From Actinomycetota bacterium (GTDB lineage Bacteria; Actinomycetota; Actinomycetes; Nanopelagicales; Nanopelagicaceae), in contig PLXJ01000047.1 of the NCBI GenBank assembly GCA_003151395.1, positions 40,684 through 103,484 on the forward strand: a stretch of 62,801 bases of DNA, written 5' to 3'. The first letter of the stretch is position 1; every line of letters begins with the position of its first letter. The translations under genes and the position numbers were made by a program. Below, in pieces: positions 39,034 to 47,561 of this stretch. The notes below the pieces were generated by a model, which saw only the letters and a list, made by a program, of their open reading frames with translations, had not been told where the DNA came from and made no database searches.

Positions 39034-40668
39034 ATGTCTACGTTCCGTAATTTAGGTGTTACCCCTGCGCTCTGCGAGGCTCTAGAAGCTGAGGGCAAGA
39101 CCGCACCATTCCCTATTCAAACCGCCACTTTGCCGGACGCAATTAATGGTCGCGATGTGCTTGGTCGCGGGCAAACCGGCTCAGGAAAGACGCTCGCCTT
39201 TGGCCTAGCAATGCTTACCCGCCTCAACGGCCGTACCGCAAAGGCGCATAGGCCCCTTGGATTAATTCTCTCTCCAACTCGCGAACTTGCTGTTCAAATC
39301 AATGAAGTGATTTCACCGCTTGCTCGAAAAATTGGTCTCTCATCACAAGTTGTCGCCGGTGGACTTTCGTATATTGGCCAGATCCAAGCGCTCAAACGCG
39401 GAGTTCCGGTCATAGTTGCTACTCCAGGCCGCTTGATGGATCTACTCGAAAAAAAGCACATCGATCTCTCTGACGTAATGATTACGGTATTAGATGAGGC
39501 CGATCAGATGGCTGATATGGGCTTCCTGCCTGTTGTTAAAGAAATTTTGTCGCTAACTCAAGAAGGCGGACAACACCTACTATTCTCTGCAACGCTTGAT
39601 CGCGACGTCGATTCGCTAGTAAAACGCTTCCTCAAAGATCCGATCACTCATTCACTTGAAAATGAGAAGTCACGGGCCGTCGACATGACTCATCACCTCT
39701 TGCTGCTCGATCAACAACACAAAGATGAAATTTCGGCTCAAATTGCTGCTAGAAATGGCCGCACAATTTTCTTCGTACGTACAAAGCATGGTGCGGATAA
39801 ACTCGCAGAAAAGATGCTTCGTAGTGGTGTGCCAGTTGGCGTGCTTCATGGTGGAAAATCTCAAGGACAACGTACCCGAGTTCTCAAAGCATTCAAAGAT
39901 GGTCGCGCCTCTGCACTCGTAGCCACAGATGTCGCGGCTCGCGGTATTCACGTTGACGATGTTTCTCTCATCGTGCATGTTGATGCTCCAGCAGACCATA
40001 AAGACTATTTACACCGCGCCGGACGTACTGCTCGAGCTGGTGCAACTGGAACAGTAGTAACGCTAGCCACACACAAACAGAAGAAGGCGGTTTTTGGAAT
40101 TACAAACCGCGCTGCGGTGAAGTTAATAGAGAACCAGGTTCGCCCCGGCGACTCCAAACTCCAAGAAATCACGGGAGCTCAGGAACCATCTGGAATTCCT
40201 ATCGAAGTAGAAGCAGAAAAGCCATCTCGCAATGATCGTAAGCCCGGTAGCCGCAGTCGCTCAAATGATCGCGGAAACCGTGATGGCAACTTCAAGCCAC
40301 GTAAATCCGGTGGCGGTACTTTTGAAAGAGCAACCAAATCGGAGGACACTCCAGCGCCATCCGTTCGTTCCGATCGTAGCGATCGTCCCTTCCGATCAGC
40401 TCCAAAGAAGTGGGAAGAGAAGGCACGCGATTCACGTGATCGCGCTGACGGCACGAGCGCCACTGTCGGCAACCGTGGACGTGTCGAGGCGGCACCTGTA
40501 AGTAGATCTGTTAAGAAAGCACCTCGGATGCCACTTGAGAAACGCATTGCACTCGAGAAAGCCGAGTCACGATCCCGAGCAGGCAAATCTGCCGGTCCAA
40601 AGAAGTTTGCTAAGGCTGGCGGAAAAACTTATAAGACGGGAAAGCCGAGTCAGGCTAAGCGAGGCTAA
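39034..40668 (+). CDS. DEAD-box ATP-dependent RNA helicase
   Basis: This 544-residue RNA helicase has all core motifs: GQTGSGKTLAF (motif I), PTRELA, TPGRL, VLDEADQMADMGF (motif II), SATL (III), TDVAARGIHV (V) and HRAGRTARAG (VI). After the core (about residue 370) comes a 170-residue basic, Arg/Ser/Gly-rich tail that would bind RNA, as in cold-shock or ribosome-assembly helicases. Its last 14 nt overlap the convergent ABC ATPase gene. Confidence 0.95.
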   Translation: MSTFRNLGVTPALCEALEAEGKTAPFPIQTATLPDAINGRDVLGRGQTGSGKTLAFGLAMLTRLNGRTAKAHRPLGLILSPTRELAVQINEVISPLARKIGLSSQVVAGGLSYIGQIQALKRGVPVIVATPGRLMDLLEKKHIDLSDVMITVLDEADQMADMGFLPVVKEILSLTQEGGQHLLFSATLDRDVDSLVKRFLKDPITHSLENEKSRAVDMTHHLLLLDQQHKDEISAQIAARNGRTIFFVRTKHGADKLAEKMLRSGVPVGVLHGGKSQGQRTRVLKAFKDGRASALVATDVAARGIHVDDVSLIVHVDAPADHKDYLHRAGRTARAGATGTVVTLATHKQKKAVFGITNRAAVKLIENQVRPGDSKLQEITGAQEPSGIPIEVEAEKPSRNDRKPGSRSRSNDRGNRDGNFKPRKSGGGTFERATKSEDTPAPSVRSDRSDRPFRSAPKKWEEKARDSRDRADGTSATVGNRGRVEAAPVSRSVKKAPRMPLEKRIALEKAESRSRAGKSAGPKKFAKAGGKTYKTGKPSQAKRG

Positions 40669-41257
40669 TTACTCGATCAAAAGAGTTTGCGATGGCGTCC
40701 TGATTGTGAGAAATCACCAGGACGCCCTTCTCTTTCTTTAATTCAGAAACAATTTCTAGTATCCGTCCAGTTGATTGTGAATCTTGCGCGCTAAATGGTT
40801 CGTCAAGCAGGTAGTAATCAGCCGCTTGGCTTAGCGCAAGCGCCAGACTTACGCGCTCTTGTTGACCGATGGATAGTTCGGTTACTTTTTTCGTTAAAAG
40901 ATCCGTCAAGCCCAACTGCGCAATCAAGTGATCATTCTCTTTGATTCGACGCTTTTTCGGTAAAAACTCAAGTACTTCGGCGACTGTAAATGCAAGAGTG
41001 AATGAGCGGCGCTGCGGAGCAATCGATCGGAGTGAAGCCTGCTCGCCGGCGCTCAATTGACTAACAGCCTTTTCGTTAATGGAGATAATTCCAGAATCTG
41101 GTTTGAGAAGTCCGCCGATTAAACCTATTAACGTGCTCTTTCCGGAACCGTTAGGACCCGTGAGAAGTACCGCCTCACCAACCTCCAGTTTTTCGTTGAA
41201 TTGCCTGTATATTTGGTGTGCTCCGCGAGCAAAGGAGAGCGCCTTAATCTCAATCAT
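40655..41257 (-). CDS. ABC importer ATPase, hemin/iron type
   Basis: This 200-residue ATPase has Walker A GPNGSGKST (about residue 34), the signature LSIGQQERVSLAL and Walker B YYLLDEPFSAQD. At 200 residues it is short for the FecE/HmuV/BtuD family (about 250). It overlaps the permease gene by 8 nt and is the last gene of a three-gene import operon (binding protein, permease, ATPase). It energises uptake of what is probably heme or an iron chelate. Confidence 0.88.
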   Translation of the reverse strand: MIEIKALSFARGAHQIYRQFNEKLEVGEAVLLTGPNGSGKSTLIGLIGGLLKPDSGIISINEKAVSQLSAGEQASLRSIAPQRRSFTLAFTVAEVLEFLPKKRRIKENDHLIAQLGLTDLLTKKVTELSIGQQERVSLALALSQAADYYLLDEPFSAQDSQSTGRILEIVSELKKEKGVLVISHNQDAIANSFDRVISLA

Positions 41258-42230
41258 GGCTCACCCACGATGCACGCCGAACGCGGAGCAAAATAATGAG
41301 AGCCGGGGCTCCCAAAAGCGAAGTTAGCAAGCCAAGTGGGATTTCATTTGGCCGAAAGAGCGTCCTTGCGAGCAAATCTGCCAAGAGGAGGACGATGGCA
41401 CCAACCAGCGCGCTCAAGGACAACATTTTCCGGTGGGCAGGGCCAATTAGTAAGCGAACGATATGTGGTACTAAGAGTCCTATGAAAGCGATTGAGCCTA
41501 CTGCGCTAACTGAGGCGCCAATCAGGAAGGCCAGCCCAATAATTGCGTATAGTCGAAGTCGTTTCGGATTTACGCCCATGTAATGGGCAGAATTTTCTCC
41601 CAAAGAATAAATGTCTAACTTGCGCGAAACCATGAAGCAGATGATGACTCCCACTTCTATATAGGGAGCAATCATTCCAACCGTTGCATTATTGAGAAGC
41701 GTCAAAGATCCAAAATCCCAGAATGTAATGGATTGAATTCCAGGTTTCGGGGACATTGAGATTAGAAGCCCTGCGACAGAGGTCAATATGGCCGAGACCG
41801 CAATTCCGGTTAATAAAAAACCAAAACCCTTACCCGGTGCCAACCATTGAACTAGTAGCGCAGTAAGCGCAGAAGCTAGGACCGCCGCGGCGATATTGGT
41901 GCGTGTTCCATATATTGAGGTTCCAGAAGCGATTAAGGCAATCGTTCCTAGTGTTGCGCCACTGGATAAACCAATCAGAGTCGGCTCTGCCAACGGATTT
42001 TGAAATATTCCTTGTGCCACAGCACCTGCGACTCCCAGCCCCGCACCAATAATTACCGCTCCGAGAGCTCGGGGGAAGCGCACCTGCCAAACGGTTGTTG
42101 CATCGACATCATGCTTACCAATGAGTGAAAAGATCGATCGGTGCAATTGCAGAATACCGATATCCAGGGAGAGCCAAAAGAGAAAGAGTAGAAGTGCAAA
42201 CCCGCACAAGTAAATAATTAATTTCTTCAC
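41250..42230 (-). CDS. ABC importer permease, FecCD family
   Basis: This 326-residue type II importer permease has about 10 hydrophobic helices. The FecCD motifs are VWQVRFPRALGAVIIGAGLG (coupled to GAVAQGIFQNPLAEP) and AFIGLLVPHIVRLLIG with GPAHR near the C-terminus. The family carries iron-siderophores, heme or vitamin B12. It overlaps the upstream binding-protein gene by 4 nt and the downstream ATPase by 8 nt. Confidence 0.92.
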   Translation of the reverse strand: MKKLIIYLCGFALLLFLFWLSLDIGILQLHRSIFSLIGKHDVDATTVWQVRFPRALGAVIIGAGLGVAGAVAQGIFQNPLAEPTLIGLSSGATLGTIALIASGTSIYGTRTNIAAAVLASALTALLVQWLAPGKGFGFLLTGIAVSAILTSVAGLLISMSPKPGIQSITFWDFGSLTLLNNATVGMIAPYIEVGVIICFMVSRKLDIYSLGENSAHYMGVNPKRLRLYAIIGLAFLIGASVSAVGSIAFIGLLVPHIVRLLIGPAHRKMLSLSALVGAIVLLLADLLARTLFRPNEIPLGLLTSLLGAPALIILLRVRRASWVSHD

Positions 42231-43129
42231 GATTTAGCCGCTGCAATCAGAAGTACACGTAGCGCCTTGGCCATCGGAACGGTGCGGGGACCAAAGGAAA
42301 GCAAGAGAGAATCATCTACGGTAACAATACGTTTGTGTTGCCCGGCGGGAGTTTGTGCAATGCCTGGTAATTGGACAAGTCCACCGATTCCACCAACTGA
42401 GGCCAAACCCTTGGTCATCAGCAAGAGGACATCGGGTTGCAATTTGATTAGTTCTTCAGCGGTTAAGGCGTTGAAAGGAGATTTAAGAGTTGAGGCTCCG
42501 ACATCAATAAAACCGTCTGCTTGTAGTATTGAGTCCGCTCCTGATCCAGGTCCTCCTATTAAGTAAATTGAGGCGGTTCCACGCAAGTAAAGAAAAGCTA
42601 CTTTGATGCCGGTTTTCTTTCCCTGCAGTGACCTTGCTTCCGCCTCAAGTTTCTTTCCGGCTTTAGGAACTCCAAGAGTATTGGCAATAAGACCCTCTTT
42701 TGCGTAAATATCGGCAAGAGTGAACGCGCTTGGTACGTTTACAAGTGGAATTTTTGCCAACTTCAAGGTAGCGAGAGCTGTCGCCGGGGTTGTGTTTGAG
42801 TCAACAAAAACCAAGTCAGGGTGTTGCGAAAGCACGGCCTCGGCGGAAACTTGCATTGCAGATTCGTCAATTGGAATGCTTTTGAGTTCTGGCATTGTAG
42901 ATGCGATATCACGACCAACGAGTATGTTCCTATAACCAAGGGCTGCGACTATCTCTGCGGAACCATTAGCCAGCGCAACAACCCTTTTATACCGCGGTAC
43001 CTCTAAACTCTTTATTACCGGTAGTGAGATTTGACTGGCATTTATATCAGACATTGCGGCATGAGCCGTCGGAGAAAAGGAAAGTACGAGCGCACAAACC
43101 ACGCTCGAACTGACCATCCGTGATCTCAT
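42227..43129 (-). CDS. Secreted heme/iron-type solute-binding protein
   Basis: This 300-residue class III binding protein has a signal peptide ending near TAHA (about residue 24) and no lipobox. The sequence RVVALANGSAEIVAALGY, then ILVGRD, AEAVLSQHPDLVFVDS and the late FGPRTVPMAKALRVL, resembles hemin-binding HmuT more than B12-binding BtuF, but ligand identity is inferred. It is the first gene of the importer operon and is divergent from two secreted neocarzinostatin-fold proteins. A palindrome lies in the 83-bp region between them. Confidence 0.8.
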   Translation of the reverse strand: MRSRMVSSSVVCALVLSFSPTAHAAMSDINASQISLPVIKSLEVPRYKRVVALANGSAEIVAALGYRNILVGRDIASTMPELKSIPIDESAMQVSAEAVLSQHPDLVFVDSNTTPATALATLKLAKIPLVNVPSAFTLADIYAKEGLIANTLGVPKAGKKLEAEARSLQGKKTGIKVAFLYLRGTASIYLIGGPGSGADSILQADGFIDVGASTLKSPFNALTAEELIKLQPDVLLLMTKGLASVGGIGGLVQLPGIAQTPAGQHKRIVTVDDSLLLSFGPRTVPMAKALRVLLIAAAKS

Positions 43130-43152
43130 CCGCGTATTCTGTCATGGAGTTA

Positions 43153-43179
43153 TCCGACAGGGGAGGCTAAGTTGTCGGA
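43153..43179. promoter_or_regulatory. Inverted repeat between importer operon and secreted-protein genes
   Basis: TCCGACA (43153-43159), 13 nt, TGTCGGA (43173-43179) is a perfect 7-bp inverted repeat centrally placed in the divergent intergenic region. It could be an operator controlling both directions, for example by an iron or heme sensor. It does not match the DtxR/IdeR or Fur consensus that I know. Confidence 0.5.
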
Positions 43180-43212
43180 GCAAACTTCGGATCTTTCTTT
43201 TACATTAACGCC

Positions 43213-43689
43213 ATGAAATTGAAGTTAGTTGTTCCGGTCCTCACCTTGATGACGCTCGGAATTTCCGGCGCCGTTGCCGCTACAGGCCAACATGGTGAGG
43301 TGCTTACTGCTTCAAAAGTAACCGGTATTAAGGCTGGGCAAATAATCACTGTCAACGGTAAAAAATTTGATACAAGCATTGGAATTTATGTCGAGATGTG
43401 CCAAGTGGTTCCGGCAGGAGTACTTCCGTCAATCTGCGGCGGCGGAGCCAATTTAACCGGCGGCGGGGCAGCGTCGTTTTGGATTTCATCAAATCCACCA
43501 AGTTATGGCAAGAATTTGGCTATTCCTTTCAAATCGGGTGGCGCATTTTCAGTCGGATTAAAAGTTCAACCCATGATTGGCAAGACCGATTGCCGCAAGG
43601 TTCAATGTGCAATTTATGTGAGGGCTGATCACACAAGAACGCAAGACCGAACGCATGACCTCAAACTCCCAATAACCTTCAGCAAATAA
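43213..43689 (+). CDS. Secreted neocarzinostatin-fold protein 1
   Basis: This 158-residue exported protein has a signal peptide cut near AVAA (about residue 23). It has an Ig-like beta-sandwich resembling the neocarzinostatin/macromomycin apoprotein family: VTGIKAGQIITVNGKKFD, GIYVEMC and the paired cysteines C-11aa-C and C-4aa-C (DCRKVQC), then IYVRADH and the final LPITF strand. The family binds hydrophobic ligands in a cleft. No enediyne synthesis genes are present, so an antibiotic role is unlikely. The location suggests heme or iron capture (inference). TACATT ends 6 nt before the ATG. Confidence 0.78.
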   Translation: MKLKLVVPVLTLMTLGISGAVAATGQHGEVLTASKVTGIKAGQIITVNGKKFDTSIGIYVEMCQVVPAGVLPSICGGGANLTGGGAASFWISSNPPSYGKNLAIPFKSGGAFSVGLKVQPMIGKTDCRKVQCAIYVRADHTRTQDRTHDLKLPITFSK

Positions 43690-43712
43690 TAGAAACCAGA
43701 CGGAAGAGAGAA

Positions 43713-44156
43713 ATGATGAAAAAGAAACTCATAACTGTACTAGCAATAGGACTTGTCGTAGTGGCGGCTCCGCTTGCCAGCGCTAAAGCGACGGTAAGCG
43801 CAACACCTACCAAGAACTTGTCACAGAAAGGTGCGATCGTAACTTTTAAATTTGCGAAATTGCCTGCTAAGAACGGAGTTTATGTTGAAGAGTGCATGGC
43901 ACCCTCTACTAAAGGCGCAACTCCGACTGTCTGCGACTCCGACCAATCTGTTCAAGCTTGGGTTTCAAACGTGAAGGCGGACCTTGCGCAGGGCGCAACT
44001 TCTGGAAAAGGGAAGGTCGCGTTTAAGCCAGTTCCCTACTTTACTAATGGCGACTGCGTTCACACTACATGCGTTTTCTTCATTACAAATGATCACAACG
44101 CAGCAGGGGATAAGTCGCAGAATCAGACAATTCCATTTACTTTTTCTGCGAAGTAG
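43713..44156 (+). CDS. Secreted neocarzinostatin-fold protein 2
   Basis: This 147-residue paralogue of the preceding protein lies 23 nt downstream with its own Shine-Dalgarno. It has a signal peptide ending near ASA (about residue 25), the same GVYVEEC strand and the same cysteine layout (C-12aa-C and DCVHTTC with 4 residues between). It also shares FFITNDHN and the final IPFTF strand. Apart from these landmarks the two proteins differ strongly, indicating an old duplication and perhaps different ligands. Confidence 0.78.
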   Translation: MMKKKLITVLAIGLVVVAAPLASAKATVSATPTKNLSQKGAIVTFKFAKLPAKNGVYVEECMAPSTKGATPTVCDSDQSVQAWVSNVKADLAQGATSGKGKVAFKPVPYFTNGDCVHTTCVFFITNDHNAAGDKSQNQTIPFTFSAK

Positions 44157-44171
44157 TCGTTAAAAAATAGT

Positions 44172-44759
44172 TCAACTTTTAGAAAGAGCTCGAAGTCCAG
44201 CAAGCGCAAAGGTTACAGCGCTCTGAATTTCGAGCTCTGCGTTATTTCCAGCGTCAATTCGAATTGATGCGGCGTCAGTAATACTCGAGAGCAGAGCAGC
44301 GGCGATGCGAAGATCGGGAAGCCCGGCCTCGAAGAGCGCTTCTTGGAGCGGAGCCATCATCCGTCGATGACCCAGCAAGATTTCTTCTTTGCGATCTAAA
44401 GGAGTATTGATTGTGTTGAGGGATTTAACCAGCATGTGACGGCCATCTGCCACATAACGCAGACTCTCAGCAACCCAGAGTTCGATCCTTTGAAAAGCGT
44501 CTGTCTCTCCAGCAACTGCTTCGGCCAAACGACTGGTGTAATAGTCAAGTTCTTCTAGGACGAGATCGGCAACAAGATCAGCGCTAGATGCGAAGTATTC
44601 GTAAATAGAACTTCTAGCCAATCCAGCCTTTGCTGCAACTGCTGCAACGCTGATCGCTTCTGCACCATTTGTTAACGCCAGTTCCATCGCCGCATCGATC
44701 AGTTGTTGGCGGCGCAACTCCCTGTGTAACGCAATGGTCGGAGCTTGAATTTTTGGCAT
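44172..44759 (-). CDS. TetR-family transcriptional regulator
   Basis: This 195-residue repressor has the N-terminal TetR helix-turn-helix (LRRQQLIDAAMELALTNGAE, then SVAAVAAKAGLARSSIYEYF) and an alpha-helical ligand domain. It is divergent from an azoreductase-like gene, and a near-perfect palindromic operator lies between the two. It therefore probably represses the azoreductase gene and itself until a quinone- or dye-like compound binds; this is inference from context. Confidence 0.92.
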   Translation of the reverse strand: MPKIQAPTIALHRELRRQQLIDAAMELALTNGAEAISVAAVAAKAGLARSSIYEYFASSADLVADLVLEELDYYTSRLAEAVAGETDAFQRIELWVAESLRYVADGRHMLVKSLNTINTPLDRKEEILLGHRRMMAPLQEALFEAGLPDLRIAAALLSSITDAASIRIDAGNNAELEIQSAVTFALAGLRALSKS

Positions 44760-44795
44760 CAGGTTGCAAGTATCTCACTCTTTTTCGAATGGCGG

Positions 44796-44815
44796 ATAGT
44801 TGAAAGTTCAACTAT
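44796..44815. promoter_or_regulatory. Palindromic operator between tetR and azoreductase genes
   Basis: ATAGTTGAA (44796-44804), AG, TTCAACTAT (44807-44815) is a perfect 9-bp inverted repeat with a 2-bp centre, typical of TetR-family operators. TATTAT (44813-44818) overlapping its right arm is a possible -10 for the azoreductase gene. A partial copy (tagttcaactttt) lies near 44168, close to the 3' end of the tetR gene. Confidence 0.7.
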
Positions 44816-44848
44816 TATCTAATCCCCCACTTACAGTTAGGTCAATTA

Positions 44849-45457
44849 ATGTCTGATTTGCTTCATATTGAGGTAAGCCCGCAGGGCGATCACTCCATCT
44901 CCCGTGCAATTTCCAAGGAATTTCTGGAGGCCTTTAATGAGAGAAATCCAGGAGCCGTGGTCGTCACCCGTGATCTAGCTACAGATTCGATTCCCCACCT
45001 TGACGGCCAAACCATTTTTGCAGGATTCACCCCTGAAGCGGAACGTTCGGAGACTATGCAGGCGAAACACGAATTCCGACTTCAGCTAATGAATGAAGTC
45101 AATGATGCCAAGCACATCTTGATTTCTACTCCGATGTGGAACTTTTCTGTGCCATCAGTTCTCAAGGCATGGATAGATCAAATGATTATTTCGGGTGCAA
45201 CCAAAGTATCCGGAAAAGTTACCATCATCATTTCACAAGGTGGGTCATACGCAGAAGGCGCTCCGCGCGCTGGATGGGATTGGGAAACAGGCTATCTCAG
45301 GCAGGTATTTACCTCCCAAGGTGCCAGCGATGTAGAAATTATTCTCTCTGAATTCGGATTGGCAGGAATAGTTCCTGCGCTCGCGCGTTTCATAGACCAG
45401 AAGAACGCCTCAATTGCGGCAGCCAAAGAAGCCGCGAAAGCTCGCGCTGCTGCTTAA
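44849..45457 (+). CDS. FMN-dependent NADH:quinone oxidoreductase / azoreductase
   Basis: This 202-residue flavodoxin-fold enzyme of the AzoR family begins with the phosphate-binding strand LLHIEVSPQGDHSISRAISK and has the FMN motif STPMWNFSVPSVLKAWID. It also has the late SQGGSYAEGAPRAGWDW segment. It reduces quinones and azo compounds with NADH, protecting against electrophiles. The symbol azoR would fit, but the physiological substrate is not known. Its stop overlaps by 3 nt the convergent DMT transporter gene. Confidence 0.9.
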   Translation: MSDLLHIEVSPQGDHSISRAISKEFLEAFNERNPGAVVVTRDLATDSIPHLDGQTIFAGFTPEAERSETMQAKHEFRLQLMNEVNDAKHILISTPMWNFSVPSVLKAWIDQMIISGATKVSGKVTIIISQGGSYAEGAPRAGWDWETGYLRQVFTSQGASDVEIILSEFGLAGIVPALARFIDQKNASIAAAKEAAKARAAA

Positions 45458-46380
45458 TATCTAACCTTATTGCGAACATTTATGAATCGCGATGCCACTA
45501 CGGCACACATTGTCATCGCGGTTCCCGTCAACAAATAGCCGCTCACTGAAGTGTGGGCGGCGGGTGCGAGCCAATCAAATAGTAAGGCACCTATCAGCTG
45601 ACCACTCACACTAAAGGTGATGAAATTTAGGAGACCAATGTGTTTAAGGGTATAGGCCGATACGGCAATAAAGGTAATACCAAATAAACCGCCAAGGTAT
45701 GACCACGGAGAAGTTGGAAGTCTCCCTATCGAACCACCACGGGATAAATTGATTCCTAGGGCAATGAGTAAGAAAAAGGCTCCGATAGTAAAATTAAAAA
45801 ATGTTGTAGCAAGCGGACGTTCGGAAATTGCATTTACTCGCGCATTGACGGCTTGCTGGAACGCTACTACGACACCAGCAACAACTGCGAAAAATACCGG
45901 CAATATTCTAAAAGTAGAGTTAACCAGTTCTGGATAAACGGCAACGGTCACGGAGATCAAAGTCACCGTCGCGATAGAGATACGAGCAATGGTGATCGGT
46001 TTTTTTCCGGAGGGTGTGAGTCCAATTTTATCCACTAACAATGATGAAGCGGTTTGCCCCCCAACGAGTGCGATCGTGAAAAATGCCACTCCAATTTCTG
46101 GGACAGTAACCCCTTGAGCGCTAAGAAATATTGTTCCACCTAGTCCACCCAACATTTCCCACCAAGCCAATTGCCCAGACTTTACCGCGGCAATGGTTTT
46201 GAATATTCCTTCACGTTCTCGTTTAAAGATTAGCGCAATCGCGATGAGAATAATGCAGCCGACAGTATTAGAAATTAAACCAGCACCAATTCCATTGTGA
46301 ATTTGAAAGGAAAGCTCCCCATTGAATCTCGATTGTGCGGCCGTCAAAGAACCGACAAGAACTGCTAAAAAAATATACAT
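45454..46380 (-). CDS. DMT-family transporter, double DUF606 (YdcZ-like)
   Basis: This 308-residue membrane protein has about 10 hydrophobic helices arranged as two homologous halves. Each half begins with a similar module: LVGSLTAAQSRFNGELSFQI near the N-terminus and GVVVAFQQAVNARVNAISER near residue 175. This is the fused form of the DUF606/YdcZ family; substrate unknown. Its ATG overlaps the stop of the upstream LCP gene (TAATG), so they are co-expressed. Confidence 0.85.
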   Translation of the reverse strand: MYIFLAVLVGSLTAAQSRFNGELSFQIHNGIGAGLISNTVGCIILIAIALIFKREREGIFKTIAAVKSGQLAWWEMLGGLGGTIFLSAQGVTVPEIGVAFFTIALVGGQTASSLLVDKIGLTPSGKKPITIARISIATVTLISVTVAVYPELVNSTFRILPVFFAVVAGVVVAFQQAVNARVNAISERPLATTFFNFTIGAFFLLIALGINLSRGGSIGRLPTSPWSYLGGLFGITFIAVSAYTLKHIGLLNFITFSVSGQLIGALLFDWLAPAAHTSVSGYLLTGTAMTMCAVVASRFINVRNKVRY

Positions 46381-47531
46381 TAATTCACGCAGGGTATGCC
46401 TGAACCTTGTACCGCATTTCCATTGGCGAGGTGAGCATAGTTAAATTTCGAAGGAGTGGGTTTTGGTGTTGGCTTTGCGCTTGCACCAGGCACCGGTGAA
46501 GTTGTTACCTTTGGAGCTGGGTAGAAGAGGTCGTGTACGAATTTACGAACGGTTGGGATATTTATCAAATTAACATCCTGGCCATTGCGAAGTGCATAGC
46601 CTTCGATTGGTAGGGTGTGGAATGTAATGTGACCACCCGTGAGCGCTTTTGCTTGTGGCAAAAATCCGAGGACATCCCATCCTGCGTCAATCACAACGTC
46701 TTTCTTTGCTACCGTAAGAAGCGACTGAAGTTTTCCTAAGTCTCCAAAAATTCCCTGACTCCGGAATTTGGTGATGACGCCGGTGATAAATGCCTGTTGA
46801 CGGTGGGTACGGTCAAGATCTCCATTCGGCAACCCATGTCTTTGGCGAACAAATTCGAGGGCTTGTACGCCAGAGATGGTCTGTATACCTGCTGGAAATA
46901 CACCCCCTGAATATTGCAAATCGTTTACCGCGCGGTTTAGACATACTTGGATTCCACCCAACGCGGTGGCCAGATCATAAAATCCTACGAGATTGACCTC
47001 GGCAAAATGATCTATTGGAACCCCGAGGAGGTTTGTGATCGTTGAAATTGTAGCCGCCCGACCAGCGTCACGACTTTTATGTTCTCGAAGCGGATTAGGG
47101 ACACCCTGCTTTACGAGTGCGTTTTCGGAGTTGTATTTAGCCAACCCATAGGCTTCCTTGATCTTCTGCATCCCCCATCCGGCCACGTTGACATAGTCGT
47201 CGCGTGGGATTGAGATGGCGACCGCGCTTTTTCCGTTCGCAGGTATGTGAATCAGGATCATGGTGTTGGTGTTGTAGCCTCCAACTGCCGAGGATGAGCC
47301 GACATGCATCAAGTCGAGCAATGCGCGCGGCAGATTGTTGCCGTTGTTGTCGCGCCGTGAATCCAACCCCAAGAGGAGGATATTTACATCACCGCCTGCT
47401 GATTGTTTAGCACCGCTCAGGACATTTGAGCGAGGAATTGCGCTTCCCGCGGTCTTATCAAAAAAGTAAAAGGCAAAGGCGAGGAGGGTTATGGCGATCG
47501 AAATAGTCGCGGTGAATCTTCGAAAGCGCAT
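46380..47531 (-). CDS. LytR-CpsA-Psr (LCP) family protein
   Basis: LCP proteins attach wall glycopolymers to peptidoglycan outside the membrane. The 383-residue protein has one N-terminal membrane segment (residues 7-25). The LCP core has NILLLGLDSRRD, TNTMILIHI, AISIPRDDYVN and HFAEVNLVGFYDLATALGGI, then ALEFVRQRHGLPNGDLDRTH, which carries the pyrophosphate-binding arginines. A Pro/Thr/Lys-rich segment lies near the end. TAAGAT ends 7 nt before the ATG (leaderless spacing). Confidence 0.93.
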   Translation of the reverse strand: MRFRRFTATISIAITLLAFAFYFFDKTAGSAIPRSNVLSGAKQSAGGDVNILLLGLDSRRDNNGNNLPRALLDLMHVGSSSAVGGYNTNTMILIHIPANGKSAVAISIPRDDYVNVAGWGMQKIKEAYGLAKYNSENALVKQGVPNPLREHKSRDAGRAATISTITNLLGVPIDHFAEVNLVGFYDLATALGGIQVCLNRAVNDLQYSGGVFPAGIQTISGVQALEFVRQRHGLPNGDLDRTHRQQAFITGVITKFRSQGIFGDLGKLQSLLTVAKKDVVIDAGWDVLGFLPQAKALTGGHITFHTLPIEGYALRNGQDVNLINIPTVRKFVHDLFYPAPKVTTSPVPGASAKPTPKPTPSKFNYAHLANGNAVQGSGIPCVN

Positions 47532-47538
47532 GGCGGGA

Positions 47539-47555
47539 ATCTTACCGACTAGAGT
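47539..47555. promoter_or_regulatory. Back-to-back -10 elements of the LCP and S51 genes
   Basis: Only 30 bp separate the two divergent start codons. TAAGAT on the minus strand (47539-47544) ends 7 nt before the LCP ATG, and TAGAGT on the plus strand (47550-47555) ends 6 nt before the S51 ATG. Both transcripts would be leaderless, and each promoter's -35 region would lie inside the other gene. Confidence 0.5.
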
Positions 47556-47561
47556 CTTCGC

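Noticed and set aside
43141-43200. DtxR/IdeR or Fur box before the heme-type importer
   Set aside because: The inverted repeat present does not match either consensus, so only an unspecified operator is reported.
43213-44156. Enediyne antibiotic apoprotein function for the neocarzinostatin-fold proteins
   Set aside because: No polyketide or self-resistance genes occur nearby; the fold is widespread in non-producing actinobacteria.
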